DNA of 64,000 nucleotides from Pedobacter psychrodurus (GCF_004331735.1 NZ_SJSO01000013.1:92848-156847), one strand, 5' to 3'; positions 1 through 9,127 are shown, counted from the stretch's first letter. Notes: generated by a model from the letters alone, not told the origin. Translations and numbers: made by a program.

Positions 1-953
1 CAAAGTCATTAAATCTTGGTTTGGATTTTGGATTTTTGAACAATAGAATCAACGGATCTATTGAACTTTATGATAAGAAAACATCAGATCTTTTAATCGG
101 TCAGTCTTTATCATCCGTATCGGGTTATGCAAATGTTATTGCCAATTTAGGCCGTGTAAATAACAGGGGTTTTGAGTTGAGTATCACCAGTAAAAACTTT
201 ACTGGCGGAAATATCACTTGGAGCACTTCTGCAAACCTTTCACTTAACCGCAATAAAATTGTTGGCCTGGCCACACCAAATGATGATCCGGGTAACGGAT
301 GGTTTATCGGTAAAGACATCGATGTAATTTGGGAGTATAAAATTTTAGGGGTATGGCAGGAAAATGAAGTAGCAGAAGCTAATAAATTTAACAAAGGAAT
401 TAAACCGGGCGATTTTAAATTATTGGATGTAGATGGGAATTATGTTTACAACGATCTGGATAAACAGTTTATAGGCTACAAAAGTCCAAGGTTCAATTGG
501 TCGTTCCGCAACGATTTTAATATCTATAAAAATTTCGATTTTTCATTCCAGTTCATATCAAGCTGGGGCCAGCTTAGGGCCGATAACCAAACCAAAAACC
601 AGCCAGGAAGTGTAGGCTTTGGGCGATCGAGCTCTTATGTTGTATCTTATTGGACACCAGGTAATCCTATTAATGATTATGCCCGCCTAAACTCGGGTTT
701 AAGTGGGGTAAGTTTTAATGCTTATCGTAAAAGCTCGTTCATAAGGTTAAATACCATTGCGCTTGCTTACAGCCTGCCAAAAGATTTTCTGGGCAAACTC
801 AGGGTACAGAACGCAAAAATATATGCCAATGTAAGTAATGCAGGTGTATATGCGCCAAACTGGAACCAATGGGACCCGCAAACTGCAGATAATAACGGAA
901 ATCCTGTTCCAACACCAAGAGTTTACACTTTCGGACTGAATGTTACCCTTTAA
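1..953 (+). CDS. SusC/RagA-type TonB-dependent outer-membrane receptor, C-terminal part
   Basis: The reading frame is already open at base 3 and runs to TAA at 951-953, so only the last ~316 codons of the gene are inside the window. The visible part is beta-barrel: strands rich in alternating aromatic residues (for example NLGLDFGFLNNRINGS at the edge) and a final strand FGLNVTL, as in SusC-family receptors. The family imports oligosaccharides or peptides across the outer membrane with TonB energy, with its SusD partner as lid. The next gene begins 3 bases after the stop and encodes SusD, which supports the call. The plug and any N-terminal carboxypeptidase-like domain lie outside the window, so the substrate cannot be read here. 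Confidence 0.93.
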   Translation, partial: KSLNLGLDFGFLNNRINGSIELYDKKTSDLLIGQSLSSVSGYANVIANLGRVNNRGFELSITSKNFTGGNITWSTSANLSLNRNKIVGLATPNDDPGNGWFIGKDIDVIWEYKILGVWQENEVAEANKFNKGIKPGDFKLLDVDGNYVYNDLDKQFIGYKSPRFNWSFRNDFNIYKNFDFSFQFISSWGQLRADNQTKNQPGSVGFGRSSSYVVSYWTPGNPINDYARLNSGLSGVSFNAYRKSSFIRLNTIALAYSLPKDFLGKLRVQNAKIYANVSNAGVYAPNWNQWDPQTADNNGNPVPTPRVYTFGLNVTL

Positions 954-956
954 AAA

Positions 957-2846
957 ATGACGAAGATGAATATCACATATAAAAAAATAATTCCGTTTGT
1001 GGCCCTGGCTGTTCTATTATCAGCAAATGGATGTAAAAAATCAAATCTCGATTCAGAATTATTATCACAATTAGAACCTCAAACAGCTTTAACTGGTGTA
1101 GCGGCTATGAAAGCGGCTATAGCAGGTATTGGAGCCAATGTGAGGAGAGAATTTACTGGCGATATGGCACCGATTGTTACCGAATCTATATTCTCTGAAG
1201 TGGCTGTAGATGGAACAACCGATAAAACTACACAGGCTCAGGATATGGATACCCGGGTAACACCAGATGCCAATCTGGACAATCCTGATTTTAACAGAAT
1301 CGGTTTTTACTGGACCGAAGGTTTTAGAGGGGTACGCATGGCCAATACCGTTATTACTTACATTGGTAATGTAACCTTTAAAGATGAGGCCGAAAAAAAT
1401 GCAATTCTTGGCGCTGCATATTTCTATCGTGCTTTTTACTATTATCGTCTGGTTCATCAATTTGGCGATGTTCCTTTAAATTTAAAAGACATTACCTCAC
1501 CAAAACTTGATTATTTCTCCACCAAGCGCGAGGTGATATTGAAAAAAATGCAGGAAGATCTGCTATTTGCCGAAAAATGGGTAAAGGATAATGTAGATCG
1601 CGGGGATGTAACCAAAGGTGCCTGCAGCCATCTGCTTACCAAAGTTAATCTTGCTTTGGGCGATTTTGATGCAGCCATCACCTCAGCCAACAATGTAATC
1701 AACAGTGGAACATATAGTTTAATGCGAAACCGTTTTGGCAGTACCGCCGGAGATGCAAGTAAAAATGTGGTGTGGGATTTGCACCGGATGGATAATAAGG
1801 CCATTGCAGCTAACCGCGAAGCGCTTTTCTTAACCATTGATCGGGAAACCCTCGCTGGTGCCACCGAACTTGGATCGCAGGTCATGCGTAATTGTGTGCC
1901 AGCCTGGCATTTTGCCAATTTAAAAACCCCATCTGGTATTACACAGGCCATTGTTGATGGCGTTAATGTCGAAATACCACTAACCCTGATGTATGGAAGG
2001 GGAATTGGACGTTACCGTGGTACATCTTATAGCACTAAAAACATCTGGACAGATAATACCGATTACCGCCATGCACCAGGCATGTGGATGAACATGACCG
2101 ATCTGGTGTATAACAACCCTGCACTTAAATCATCCACTAACCCGTCTGAAAAGGCATTGTATGGCAAACCATTGGTTGATGTGACCCCAGCTAATGTAAA
2201 TAACATGTTTCTGAATAAAGGTTTAGATACCATCCGCCATTTTTTCGGCTGGCCACACTATAAAACTTTTATTAATTCTACAAATGCACTTGCGGTTGAT
2301 AAATATTGGACGCCGCCAAGAGGAACCAATACCGACTGGTATATCTTCCGTTTGGCCGAAACCTATCTGTTACGGGCAGAAGCTTACTATTGGAAAGGCA
2401 ACCTCGCTTTGGCCATGGCCGATTTAAACCAGGTGCGTTCGCGGGCTAATGCAGCTTTGCTAACCGATGCTTCGGCAATTACCATCGGAACAATATTAGA
2501 CGAAAGAGCAAGAGAGCTGTATTATGAGGAGCCACGAAAAACTGAGCTTACCCGCATTGCCTATATCTTTGCAACAACAGGAAAGCCGGCTTATAATGGG
2601 AAAACCTATACCCTTGCCTCATTTTCTGATAATAATTTCTTTTACGACAGGATTATCGAAAAGAACGATTTTTACCGTAATAAAGTACCAACTGTATTGG
2701 GCGTAAACTTCAGGATTTCTCCATACCACGTGCTTTGGCCAGTTCCGGCAGCGGCGCAGCGTTTTAATACAGAAGGCCGTATCAATCAAAATAAGGGGTA
2801 CACAGGTTACGAAAACAATGTTCCGGCATTGGATAAAATTCCATAG
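957..2846 (+). CDS. RagB/SusD-family nutrient-uptake lipoprotein
   Basis: 629 residues. The N-terminus is a lipoprotein signal: a hydrophobic stretch to about residue 21, then SANGC with Cys26 as the lipidation site. TPR-like helical segments typical of SusD follow (YFYRAFYYYRLVHQFGDVP; later FRLAETYLLRAEAYYWKG and LNQVRSRA), then an ERARELYYEEPRKTEL block that is characteristic of the family. SusD proteins sit on the cell surface and cap the SusC barrel to capture glycans. It starts 3 nt after the susC stop, so the two are co-transcribed. ATG at 957 was chosen; ATG at 966 is possible and would keep the signal. The stop is TAG. The ligand is not deducible from sequence, but the downstream lyases point to a uronate-containing polymer. 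Confidence 0.95.
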   Translation: MTKMNITYKKIIPFVALAVLLSANGCKKSNLDSELLSQLEPQTALTGVAAMKAAIAGIGANVRREFTGDMAPIVTESIFSEVAVDGTTDKTTQAQDMDTRVTPDANLDNPDFNRIGFYWTEGFRGVRMANTVITYIGNVTFKDEAEKNAILGAAYFYRAFYYYRLVHQFGDVPLNLKDITSPKLDYFSTKREVILKKMQEDLLFAEKWVKDNVDRGDVTKGACSHLLTKVNLALGDFDAAITSANNVINSGTYSLMRNRFGSTAGDASKNVVWDLHRMDNKAIAANREALFLTIDRETLAGATELGSQVMRNCVPAWHFANLKTPSGITQAIVDGVNVEIPLTLMYGRGIGRYRGTSYSTKNIWTDNTDYRHAPGMWMNMTDLVYNNPALKSSTNPSEKALYGKPLVDVTPANVNNMFLNKGLDTIRHFFGWPHYKTFINSTNALAVDKYWTPPRGTNTDWYIFRLAETYLLRAEAYYWKGNLALAMADLNQVRSRANAALLTDASAITIGTILDERARELYYEEPRKTELTRIAYIFATTGKPAYNGKTYTLASFSDNNFFYDRIIEKNDFYRNKVPTVLGVNFRISPYHVLWPVPAAAQRFNTEGRINQNKGYTGYENNVPALDKIP

Positions 2847-2863
2847 ATAGTTAATTGTTTAGC

Positions 2864-2905
2864 GGGTTAGGGGTTAGTTATGTATTAAACGCTAACCCCT
2901 AATCC
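2864..2905 (+). terminator. Stem-loop after the susCD pair, possible terminator
   Basis: Arms gggttaggggttag (2864-2877) and ctaacccctaatcc (2892-2905) can pair over 14 positions with one mismatch. It lies between the susD stop and the LacI gene. There is no strong T tract directly behind the stem, so this could equally be an mRNA-stabilising hairpin or one of the dispersed palindromes in this genome. Confidence 0.45.
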
Positions 2906-2987
2906 CTAACCTTTAAAAAGTTTACGAAATACTAAACGCCACACGCTATCCGCTCACCTCATTGTAACGCTTAAACATCCTTTACCT

Positions 2988-4019
2988 ATGGAAAATAAAC
3001 CTGTTACATTAAAATTAATTGCAAAAGAATTAAAGCTGTCTATTTCTACCGTTTCCAAATCGTTAAAAGATTATCCACGGATTAAAGAAAGTACAAAGTT
3101 GCGGGTAAAAGAACTCGCCGCCAGATTAAATTTTACGCCCGATATTTCTGCGCTAAGGCTTAGGGACCGTAAATCGAGGATTATTGGTATTATACTGCCA
3201 AATCTTTCCGACCATTTCTTTACGCGTAGCATTTATGGCATGGAACAGTTGGCCACAACAAACGGTTACAATATTATTATCAGCCAATCACACGATAATT
3301 TTGAAATGGAGGTAACTGCTGCGGCTACGCTCTTAGGATCGAGGGTAGATGGGTTAATTGTAGCCATTTCCAAACATACTTCCGATTTCGCCCACCTCGA
3401 TCAATTCGAGAAAATTGGGATTCCAGTAGTTTATTATACCCGTAATCCAAGTTTTAACCTTAACTGCCATAAAGTTTTAGGCAATACACATCAGGGGTGT
3501 TACATGGCCACCGAATACCTGATTAACCGCGGGCATAAAAGAGTGGCTTACCTCGGCGGACCAAAAATGGTAAATTTTAGTCATGATCGCTTCTCTGGAT
3601 ACATTAATGCACTTAAGGATAACGATATCTCTTTTAATGCTAACCACGTGGCCTATACCGATTTTGATGATGAAAATACCCTGGTAGCCATTAAAAACCT
3701 TTTTAGCGATCCTGAAAACGGACCTACAGCTTTAGTGGCCTTTAAAGAGAAGTTATTGTTCGATACGATTAAATTTTTGCGTTCAGTTGAACATCCTTAT
3801 GCTAAAAAACTCGAATGTATCGGTTTCGGTAACGATCCAATTATTACTTATCTCAGTGCTCCGCCAATTGCATCGATCGAAGAAAACCCTGAGGCCTTAG
3901 GCGAACAGGCTGTAATGTTGTTGGTTAAACTCATTAATGGTGATATTGAAGCCAGGGATTATAAAAAAGTAATTGTGAACTGTAGTTTAAAAATCCACGA
4001 ATCTTACGCCCTGTTATAA
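2988..4019 (+). CDS. LacI/GalR-family transcriptional regulator
   Basis: 343 residues, the usual family length. An N-terminal helix-turn-helix (about residues 5-27, VTLKLIAKELKLSISTVSKSL) is followed by the linker and a periplasmic-binding-protein-like effector domain (IIGIILPNLSDHFF, then a VDGLIVAISK block and RGHKRVAYLGGP). Such regulators bind a sugar or sugar acid and control adjacent catabolic genes. It lies between susCD and two lyase genes on the same locus, so it is the likely local regulator of this polysaccharide cluster. LacI rather than hybrid two-component or SusR control is common for alginate-type loci in Bacteroidota, but the effector here is unknown. ATG 2988 is directly preceded by tttacct and gives a clean HTH start. 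Confidence 0.93.
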   Translation: MENKPVTLKLIAKELKLSISTVSKSLKDYPRIKESTKLRVKELAARLNFTPDISALRLRDRKSRIIGIILPNLSDHFFTRSIYGMEQLATTNGYNIIISQSHDNFEMEVTAAATLLGSRVDGLIVAISKHTSDFAHLDQFEKIGIPVVYYTRNPSFNLNCHKVLGNTHQGCYMATEYLINRGHKRVAYLGGPKMVNFSHDRFSGYINALKDNDISFNANHVAYTDFDDENTLVAIKNLFSDPENGPTALVAFKEKLLFDTIKFLRSVEHPYAKKLECIGFGNDPIITYLSAPPIASIEENPEALGEQAVMLLVKLINGDIEARDYKKVIVNCSLKIHESYALL

Positions 4020-4195
4020 AATAAGGTTTGCCAATATATTAATCGCAAATATTTCAATCGTTGTAACATCCGTTAAATCGCATTTAGCTGTTTTTAAGGT
4101 AGTTGATGTCTGTTTGAGATTACATTTTTGATTAGGTTAGCGTATCAGATCAAGCTAACCAAAAGAATAAAAAACGGCTACTAAATTAAATCAGT

Positions 4196-4220
4196 AATAC
4201 ACTATCAAGGATAGTGTATT
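4196..4220. promoter_or_regulatory. Perfect 25-bp palindrome upstream of the PL14-like gene
   Basis: Arms aatacactatc (4196-4206) and gatagtgtatt (4210-4220) are exact inverted repeats with a 3-nt centre. The palindrome ends 52 bp before the ATG of the lyase-like lipoprotein gene. It may be an operator for the neighbouring LacI protein or a 5'-UTR hairpin. A weaker inverted repeat, ggttagc...gctaacc, lies at about 4135-4160. Function is inferred from position only. Confidence 0.45.
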
Positions 4221-4272
4221 GCACCTCATTCAAAAAATCACTAACCAAATTTAAATCTAAACTAAAATTAAC

Positions 4273-5148
4273 ATGAGTCAGAAAATGAATTCAATGCACT
4301 TTATTGCATCAGTGGTACTTGTACTTTCCCTTAGCCTTTACGGTTGTCAGAAAGACAAAGTAGCAGAACCAATCTTAGAAAACATTGAGGTTGTAGAGCA
4401 ATCAACTGCCAAAGCCACTACAGAGGCTATTCCAAGTAGTATCAATACCGGTTTTACCCATGCCGATGGCACATACACCTATGACGAGGCCAGTGCCGAT
4501 TTAGGTGGTGCAACCTTAACAGGCTGGAACGAAAGCAGGGCCTATATTTCGGGTAATTGGGCCAGGGCTACCCTTGCACCTAATTCTGTTTCAAATGGTT
4601 TAATCGCTGGCGCCGATATATCAGACGGTTCGGCATACGAGGCAACCTTTAAAGTACGTTTCCATAGTCAGTTCGATTGGAGCCGGGGCGGTAAAGTTGG
4701 CTTCGGGTTCCTGATCGGAGAAGGTAATACCGGATGCGATATTGCCAGCGACGGTAACGGTGGAAGCTTGCGTTTAATGTGGTACAATACCGGTAGCCGT
4801 GTGTTTTTTCAGCCTTACGTTTACCACAGAGATATGGCTGGTCCTTGCGGCGATACCTTCGGCAAGTCGTACCCTTCATCAGGCAGCCTGGTTAAAGGCG
4901 ATACTTACACGGTTCATTTATATGTGAAAAGCAATACCGGATCGACTAAAAATGGTCAGGTACAGGTAATCATCAATGGAACAACCGTATTGGATCAAGC
5001 TATCCGTTGGACGACCAACGATGCACAACGTTTGATTAAAAGGTTATCATTTCACAATTTTAGAGGTGGAAAAGATGTTGCAGTATGGGGCTCTAGCCAA
5101 ACCAGCTACATTTATTTCGATGATCTTGTTGTGAACAAAATTCAATAG
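4273..5148 (+). CDS. PL14-like polysaccharide lyase-type lipoprotein
   Basis: 291 residues with a lipoprotein signal ending in SLYGC (Cys25). After a linker, residues ~60-290 look like the beta-jelly-roll of the polysaccharide lyase 14 family: FDWSRGGKVGFGF (134-146) matches the family's conserved GGK-lead motif, with a Gly-rich stretch, SLRLMW (165-170), YVYHRD (182-187) and a closing IYFDDLVV strand. PL14 enzymes cleave alginate or glucuronan by beta-elimination. The neighbours (LacI, SusCD, a PL6 lyase) fit this. The catalytic residues were not assigned individually, so a non-catalytic surface-binding role cannot be excluded. Expected location is the cell surface or periplasm. A perfect palindrome lies 52 bp upstream. 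Confidence 0.72.
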   Translation: MSQKMNSMHFIASVVLVLSLSLYGCQKDKVAEPILENIEVVEQSTAKATTEAIPSSINTGFTHADGTYTYDEASADLGGATLTGWNESRAYISGNWARATLAPNSVSNGLIAGADISDGSAYEATFKVRFHSQFDWSRGGKVGFGFLIGEGNTGCDIASDGNGGSLRLMWYNTGSRVFFQPYVYHRDMAGPCGDTFGKSYPSSGSLVKGDTYTVHLYVKSNTGSTKNGQVQVIINGTTVLDQAIRWTTNDAQRLIKRLSFHNFRGGKDVAVWGSSQTSYIYFDDLVVNKIQ

Positions 5149-5227
5149 GTCATTATAATTGATTAAAGAAGAGATTGTATTTAAAGTAGTTTGACTAATT
5201 TAATTGCGGAATAATATTTCGATGGTT

Positions 5228-5296
5228 CGTCATTCCCAACTTGATTGGGAATCATAATGCATTAGCTTTAAGATTCCCGCATGCGCGAGAATGACG
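5228..5296 (-). repeat. Short copy of a dispersed inverted-repeat element (family B)
   Basis: This 69-bp segment begins cgtcattcccaac and ends gaatgacg, so it is an imperfect palindrome. Its reverse complement matches the 92-bp elements at 42781-42872 and 47390-47481, but lacks an internal ~22-bp block. It occupies the gap between two convergent genes (PL14-like and PL6), together with an outer 10-bp inverted repeat (agagattgta near 5170 and tacaatctct near 5343). Confidence 0.7.
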
Positions 5297-5365
5297 ACAA
5301 TGCCAGAATAAATCTGCTTTAATTCTTGTACATAACTTTCGGTACAATCTCTTTTTTGTTAAATG

Positions 5366-6532
5366 TTATTTCCTTATTACTTCAGCCTTAACATTCTTAA
5401 AACGGTTCTCTCCAATAGTATTGTCAAAAGGAGCAACACTTTGCATTACTGGTGAAGGATACCTTTTGGTATCAAATTTTCCTGTCCAATTGGCATCTTT
5501 GCTATCGCCAACCAATATTCCAGTAGTGGCGTTAGCTATTGTATTATCTTTTATCATACAATTGCTCGCCGCGATATAAAAGCCAACTTCTTCCTTTCCT
5601 TTCGCCATGCCATACATTAACCTAATGGCCGTTTGGATACCAACAATTTTATTTTTGATCACTGTGTGCCCGGTTCCATTAATTCTGATAGCACCCGTAC
5701 CTCCTTTAAATGTATTATCGGTAATTACACAATCATGTCCACCACGCATCACCAACTCTCCATCGTTATCTTCGAAATAATTGTTCAGGTATTTATTGCC
5801 GCTGCTTTTATTGCTAATCACTTCGTTTTCGCCATTACAACGGATAAACCTGTTTTTGCGTACAGTACTTTCCGGACGCTGATTTCCCAATAATACCGGA
5901 TCTTGACCTATTTGTACACACTCACCACCATTACCATTTTGCCAGCTCACTTTCACTTTATCACTAAAAATATTGTTTTCAATCAACGTAAATTTAGGAT
6001 AAGATTCTTTGGTGATTTTAACCTGCACATCCTGGTTATCTACATTTGCTATGAAACTACAGCCTTGAACAATATTGTTGCTACCATTTCCTGATACGAC
6101 AACTAAAGGCGTAAACTGCGATTTAACCTGGTTTGCAGAAAAATTACAGTCTGATATCCTGCAATTATTGGTCTTATTTAACTCAATCAATATACCCGTT
6201 TTACTCAATACACCATTTTTGAAATTAATCCCATTTATAAAAATATAATCTCCTGAAATTTTAAAAACTGGTTTAGTAATACTCCCTGAAAAAGTAACCA
6301 ATCCCGATTTTTCTGCACGGATAATAATCGGTTTGGCCAAAGTACCCTTCGAGCTGATGACTATCGCCCAATCGGTATAATTTCCACTTTTGATCTCTAC
6401 CTCATCACCTGCAACCAAAATAGATTCAATTGCCTTAAATTCTTGTTCGGTGCCGATATGGTAAACTTTGGCTGAGATTTTCTGGACGAAAACAAGAAGA
6501 AGGAAAATATAGATTACGTTTTTTTGGATCAT
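5366..6532 (-). CDS. Polysaccharide lyase family 6 (alginate lyase / chondroitinase B-like)
   Basis: A secreted single-domain right-handed beta-helix protein. Repeated short strand-turn units run through most of the chain. The family signature is clear: GENEVISNKSSGN, then LVMRGGHDCVITDNTF and GAIRINGTGHTVIKN. Counted from an upstream in-frame ATG at 6592, these place the expected catalytic Lys at 262 and Arg at 283, both present. I prefer ATG at 6532 (residue 21 of the long form), because it begins a proper signal peptide (MIQKNVIYIFLLLVF...KISA) and gives 388 residues. PL6 enzymes cut alginate or dermatan/chondroitin by beta-elimination with Ca2+. It converges on the PL14-like gene of the same locus. 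Confidence 0.86.
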   Translation of the reverse strand: MIQKNVIYIFLLLVFVQKISAKVYHIGTEQEFKAIESILVAGDEVEIKSGNYTDWAIVISSKGTLAKPIIIRAEKSGLVTFSGSITKPVFKISGDYIFINGINFKNGVLSKTGILIELNKTNNCRISDCNFSANQVKSQFTPLVVVSGNGSNNIVQGCSFIANVDNQDVQVKITKESYPKFTLIENNIFSDKVKVSWQNGNGGECVQIGQDPVLLGNQRPESTVRKNRFIRCNGENEVISNKSSGNKYLNNYFEDNDGELVMRGGHDCVITDNTFKGGTGAIRINGTGHTVIKNKIVGIQTAIRLMYGMAKGKEEVGFYIAASNCMIKDNTIANATTGILVGDSKDANWTGKFDTKRYPSPVMQSVAPFDNTIGENRFKNVKAEVIRK

Positions 6533-6713
6533 TTTAACAGCTATTAAATGTTTATCAAACATACAAAAGCGAAGGGGTGATATCATACTCACAAAAGGTT
6601 TTTAGTAGTAATTTTACAGCCTTTAATCTGTGTATCGGCAGATTTTATGTTAATAGTTAAATTGAGTTTAAAAAAATAAAAGGTACGAAAGGGCTTTTTT
6701 AATTTATTAGGCT

Positions 6714-6721
6714 TATTTTTG
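6714..6721 (+). promoter_or_regulatory. Bacteroidota -7 element (TAnnTTTG) for the cupin gene
   Basis: The string tatttttg matches TAnnTTTG, the -7 box used by the Bacteroidota primary sigma factor, and lies 80 bp before the ATG at 6802. No convincing -33 TTG was found at the right distance. Confidence 0.4.
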
Positions 6722-6801
6722 CGGCAAATTATTGAACCACACGGGAGATTAATTAATGCCTGTGAACCTCGACAATCATTAGAAAAACTAATATTTTATC
6801 A

Positions 6802-7299
6802 ATGACAAACGACAAAAAAGAAATATTCGAAAGCGTAGCACAACGTTTAAAAATTGAAGGTTTTAATGTAGTAAACCGCGATGAAACCCGCCCATGGGGT
6901 GGTTTCTTTGTAATAGATGAAGCCCAGGCGCAACAATTTGCAGATACTTATTTTGATGGATTAAATGTTGAAGACCTTAAAATAGGCGGTAAATTAAGCC
7001 CAAAAATTTTAATCGTTGCCCCAAACACACGTCTTTCGTGGCAATACCACCACCGTAGAGCTGAAATCTGGCAAGTGGTAACTGGTACGGTTGGCATCAA
7101 AACCAGCCAAACTGATGAAGAAGGTGAAGTGAAAAAATACGCTCCAAAAGACCAGATTAAATTACAACAAGGCGAACGCCACCGTTTAATTGGTTTAGAA
7201 GATTGGGGTGTTGTAGCAGAAATATGGCAACATACCGATGCTTCAAACCCATCAGATGAAAGCGATATCGTACGTGTTCAAGACGATTTCGGTAGATAA
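6802..7299 (+). CDS. Cupin-fold mannose-6-phosphate isomerase-like protein
   Basis: 165 residues. The core is a single cupin like the C-terminal isomerase domain of type II phosphomannose isomerases: RPWGGFFVI, then QYHHRRAEIWQVVTGTVGI with the metal-ligand His pair and Glu, and a second cupin motif QQGERHRLIGLEDWGVVAEIWQ containing the last His. The family interconverts mannose-6-P and fructose-6-P, or related sugar phosphates. It is monocistronic: a TAnnTTTG box lies upstream and an 11-bp perfect hairpin with a T run follows. Similar short proteins are sometimes labelled phosphoheptose isomerase; the sequence alone does not decide the substrate. Confidence 0.75.
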   Translation: MTNDKKEIFESVAQRLKIEGFNVVNRDETRPWGGFFVIDEAQAQQFADTYFDGLNVEDLKIGGKLSPKILIVAPNTRLSWQYHHRRAEIWQVVTGTVGIKTSQTDEEGEVKKYAPKDQIKLQQGERHRLIGLEDWGVVAEIWQHTDASNPSDESDIVRVQDDFGR

Positions 7300-7318
7300 T
7301 AAAATAATTTTAAAAATG

Positions 7319-7353
7319 GAATCCTGTTCTATACCTTTGAACAGGATTCTTTT
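7319..7353 (+). terminator. Rho-independent terminator of the cupin gene
   Basis: Perfect 11-bp stem gaatcctgttc (7319-7329) / gaacaggattc (7339-7349), followed directly by TTTT. It starts 20 bp after the stop codon of the isomerase-like gene. Confidence 0.8.
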
Positions 7354-7442
7354 GGTCTAAACGCTTAATCCAGAGTAGTTTTTACACAAGATGAAAAACT
7401 AAACGCCCTCAAAATACGTTTATATAGCATACACACGCATAC

Positions 7443-8171
7443 ATGATTATCTTCATTTTTTTTCTTTGCCATTGGTTTTTATCCCTGTTTAGTCAAACCT
7501 TTTTTCTTCACCGTTACTCATCACACAAGATGTTTAAAATGGAGCTTTTTTGGGAACGGTTTTTCTATCTGGTATTGCTGATTTCGCAAGGCTCATCATT
7601 TTTAAACCCCAGGGCTTACGCCATTCTACACCGGATGCACCACGCTTATAGCGATACGGAGAAAGATCCACACTCTCCGCATTTTTTTAAGGATGTTTTC
7701 GGGATGATGATTGCAACGAAGAACATGTATATGGATTATTTACAATTTAAAATACAGCCAGAACCAGCTTTCCAGGGTAATTATCCCGAATGGCCGATTG
7801 TTGATAAAATTGGAAATTCATGGGCTTGGAGAATTGCATGTGGACTGTTTTATATTGGTTTTTATGTGGCTTTTGCCAACCACTGGTGGCTATTTATCTT
7901 ATTACCGATCCACTTTTTAATGGGCCCATTACATGGGGCAATTGTGAACTGGTGTGGGCATAAATACGGCTATTCTAACCATGATAATGATGATCATAGT
8001 AAAAACTCACTTCCCTGGGATTTCTTGTTAATGGGCGAGCTTTTTCAGAATAACCACCACAAAAAACCAAACAGTCCGAACTTTGCTACCAAATGGTGGG
8101 AATTTGATCCAACCTATCCGGTAATGAAAGTGTTGCACTGGATGCGTATTATTAAGATCAGAAAGGTTTAA
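7443..8171 (+). CDS. Membrane fatty-acyl desaturase (delta-9 type)
   Basis: 242 residues, mostly hydrophobic. The di-iron histidine boxes of acyl-CoA/acyl-lipid desaturases are all present: HRYSSH (23-28), HRMHH (63-67) and NNHHKK (203-208), with an accessory His at WCGHKYG (about 173). These enzymes use O2 and electrons to place a cis double bond in an acyl chain, in the cytoplasmic membrane. At 242 residues it is shorter than typical ~300+-residue homologues, but all boxes are intact. It precedes, in the same direction, genes for DUF1475, DUF1295, two CFA-synthase-like methyltransferases and a COG2907 flavoprotein, all plausible lipid modifiers acting on unsaturated chains. A 534-bp repeat-rich gap separates it from them, so co-transcription is uncertain. 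Confidence 0.88.
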   Translation: MIIFIFFLCHWFLSLFSQTFFLHRYSSHKMFKMELFWERFFYLVLLISQGSSFLNPRAYAILHRMHHAYSDTEKDPHSPHFFKDVFGMMIATKNMYMDYLQFKIQPEPAFQGNYPEWPIVDKIGNSWAWRIACGLFYIGFYVAFANHWWLFILLPIHFLMGPLHGAIVNWCGHKYGYSNHDNDDHSKNSLPWDFLLMGELFQNNHHKKPNSPNFATKWWEFDPTYPVMKVLHWMRIIKIRKV

Positions 8172-8705
8172 AAGGTAAAGCTGAAAGACTAAAGCTCAAA
8201 GACTAAATTGCTAACTCGCCAGCAGCAATTGTCTAGCCACTCAGACCGGGATGCATTAAAATCACTGAATTAACCTGCATAATTTGTCATCCTGAGCCTG
8301 TCGAAGGACTAGCACGAGTCCTATTTGATGAATTTTTGCATCTAGATTTCTGTTTCTTGCACAGTTCTACATTATCTAAACCTGACAGCAGTGAAAATCC
8401 TTTTTGTTTGCAGTAACCTTGAATATGCTGTCATGCTGAGGCACGAAGCATCCGTTTCATATGCTGCAGATGCTTCGTGCCTCAGCACACCAGCAGCTCA
8501 AAAAGATTGAAGCAGGACTTCGGGAACCGACACGAACAGGAACCTGCTTTTCTAAAAAAAAAAACGTACTGAAAATGCGGAATATAATCTGCGTTTTGTC
8601 ACTCTGAGCGGAGTCGAAGCGTTACTCAGGATTTTATAATAAAATCCCTTTTGCCTATCTTACCGTATATAGGGCAATCTGTTTTTTATAATTAATTTCC
8701 ATACT
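8172..8705. other. Gene-free stretch with dispersed palindromes
   Basis: No coding frame with support was seen in these 534 bp. It holds a copy of the gtcatcctgagcctgtcgaa motif (about 8287-8306), which recurs at about 20221 and 33800, a perfect 19-bp inverted repeat (8434-8487, listed separately) and a cactctgagcggagtcgaag-type motif at about 8606. This is typical intergenic repeat debris of Pedobacter-like genomes. Confidence 0.6.
8434..8487. repeat. Perfect 19-bp inverted repeat with 16-nt loop
   Basis: Arms tgctgaggcacgaagcatc (8434-8452) and gatgcttcgtgcctcagca (8469-8487) are exact reverse complements. There is no T tract, so it is more likely a REP/MITE-like palindrome than a terminator. 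The free energy of the hairpin would be strongly negative in either strand. Confidence 0.8.
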
Positions 8706-9035
8706 ATGATCAACTTTCTCAAAATTGTTTTTTCTGCACTACTTGTTTTTATGTGTTACAAGGTTATTACTACATCATTAGAGAGCAACCTATTCGATCA
8801 ATGGGATTTTCTGGGTAGCATTCCTTGGATGCGCGCCACATTGTGGGATTTTTATGCTAACATCTTCATTATCACCCTTTGGATGTTTTATAAAGAAAAA
8901 AGCATTATTCTTAAAATCTCTATTACCATTTTGTTCGTATGTTTAGGTAGCATAGCAACTTTGGCTTATGTTTTAGTGCATTTATTCAAACTAAAAGAAG
9001 GCGAAGGTGTTAAAGAATTACTTATTAAGGCATAG
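8706..9035 (+). CDS. DUF1475-family small membrane protein
   Basis: 109 residues with three predicted transmembrane segments (about 4-21, 50-62, 66-92). The WDFLGSIPWMRATLWDFYANI block resembles DUF1475 proteins as I recall the family. Function is unknown. It is followed 92 bp later by the DUF1295 gene and then the two CFA-synthase-type genes, so a role in lipid modification at the membrane is a guess from context. No catalytic motif is visible. Confidence 0.7.
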   Translation: MINFLKIVFSALLVFMCYKVITTSLESNLFDQWDFLGSIPWMRATLWDFYANIFIITLWMFYKEKSIILKISITILFVCLGSIATLAYVLVHLFKLKEGEGVKELLIKA

Positions 9036-9127
9036 GGTGTAGGATTGAGGGTGTAGGGTGTTGTGCTTTGAAGTTAATAGCTAAGCTAATAGGCTTTTGG
9101 CCTTAAACCCCTTTTACCTTATACCTT

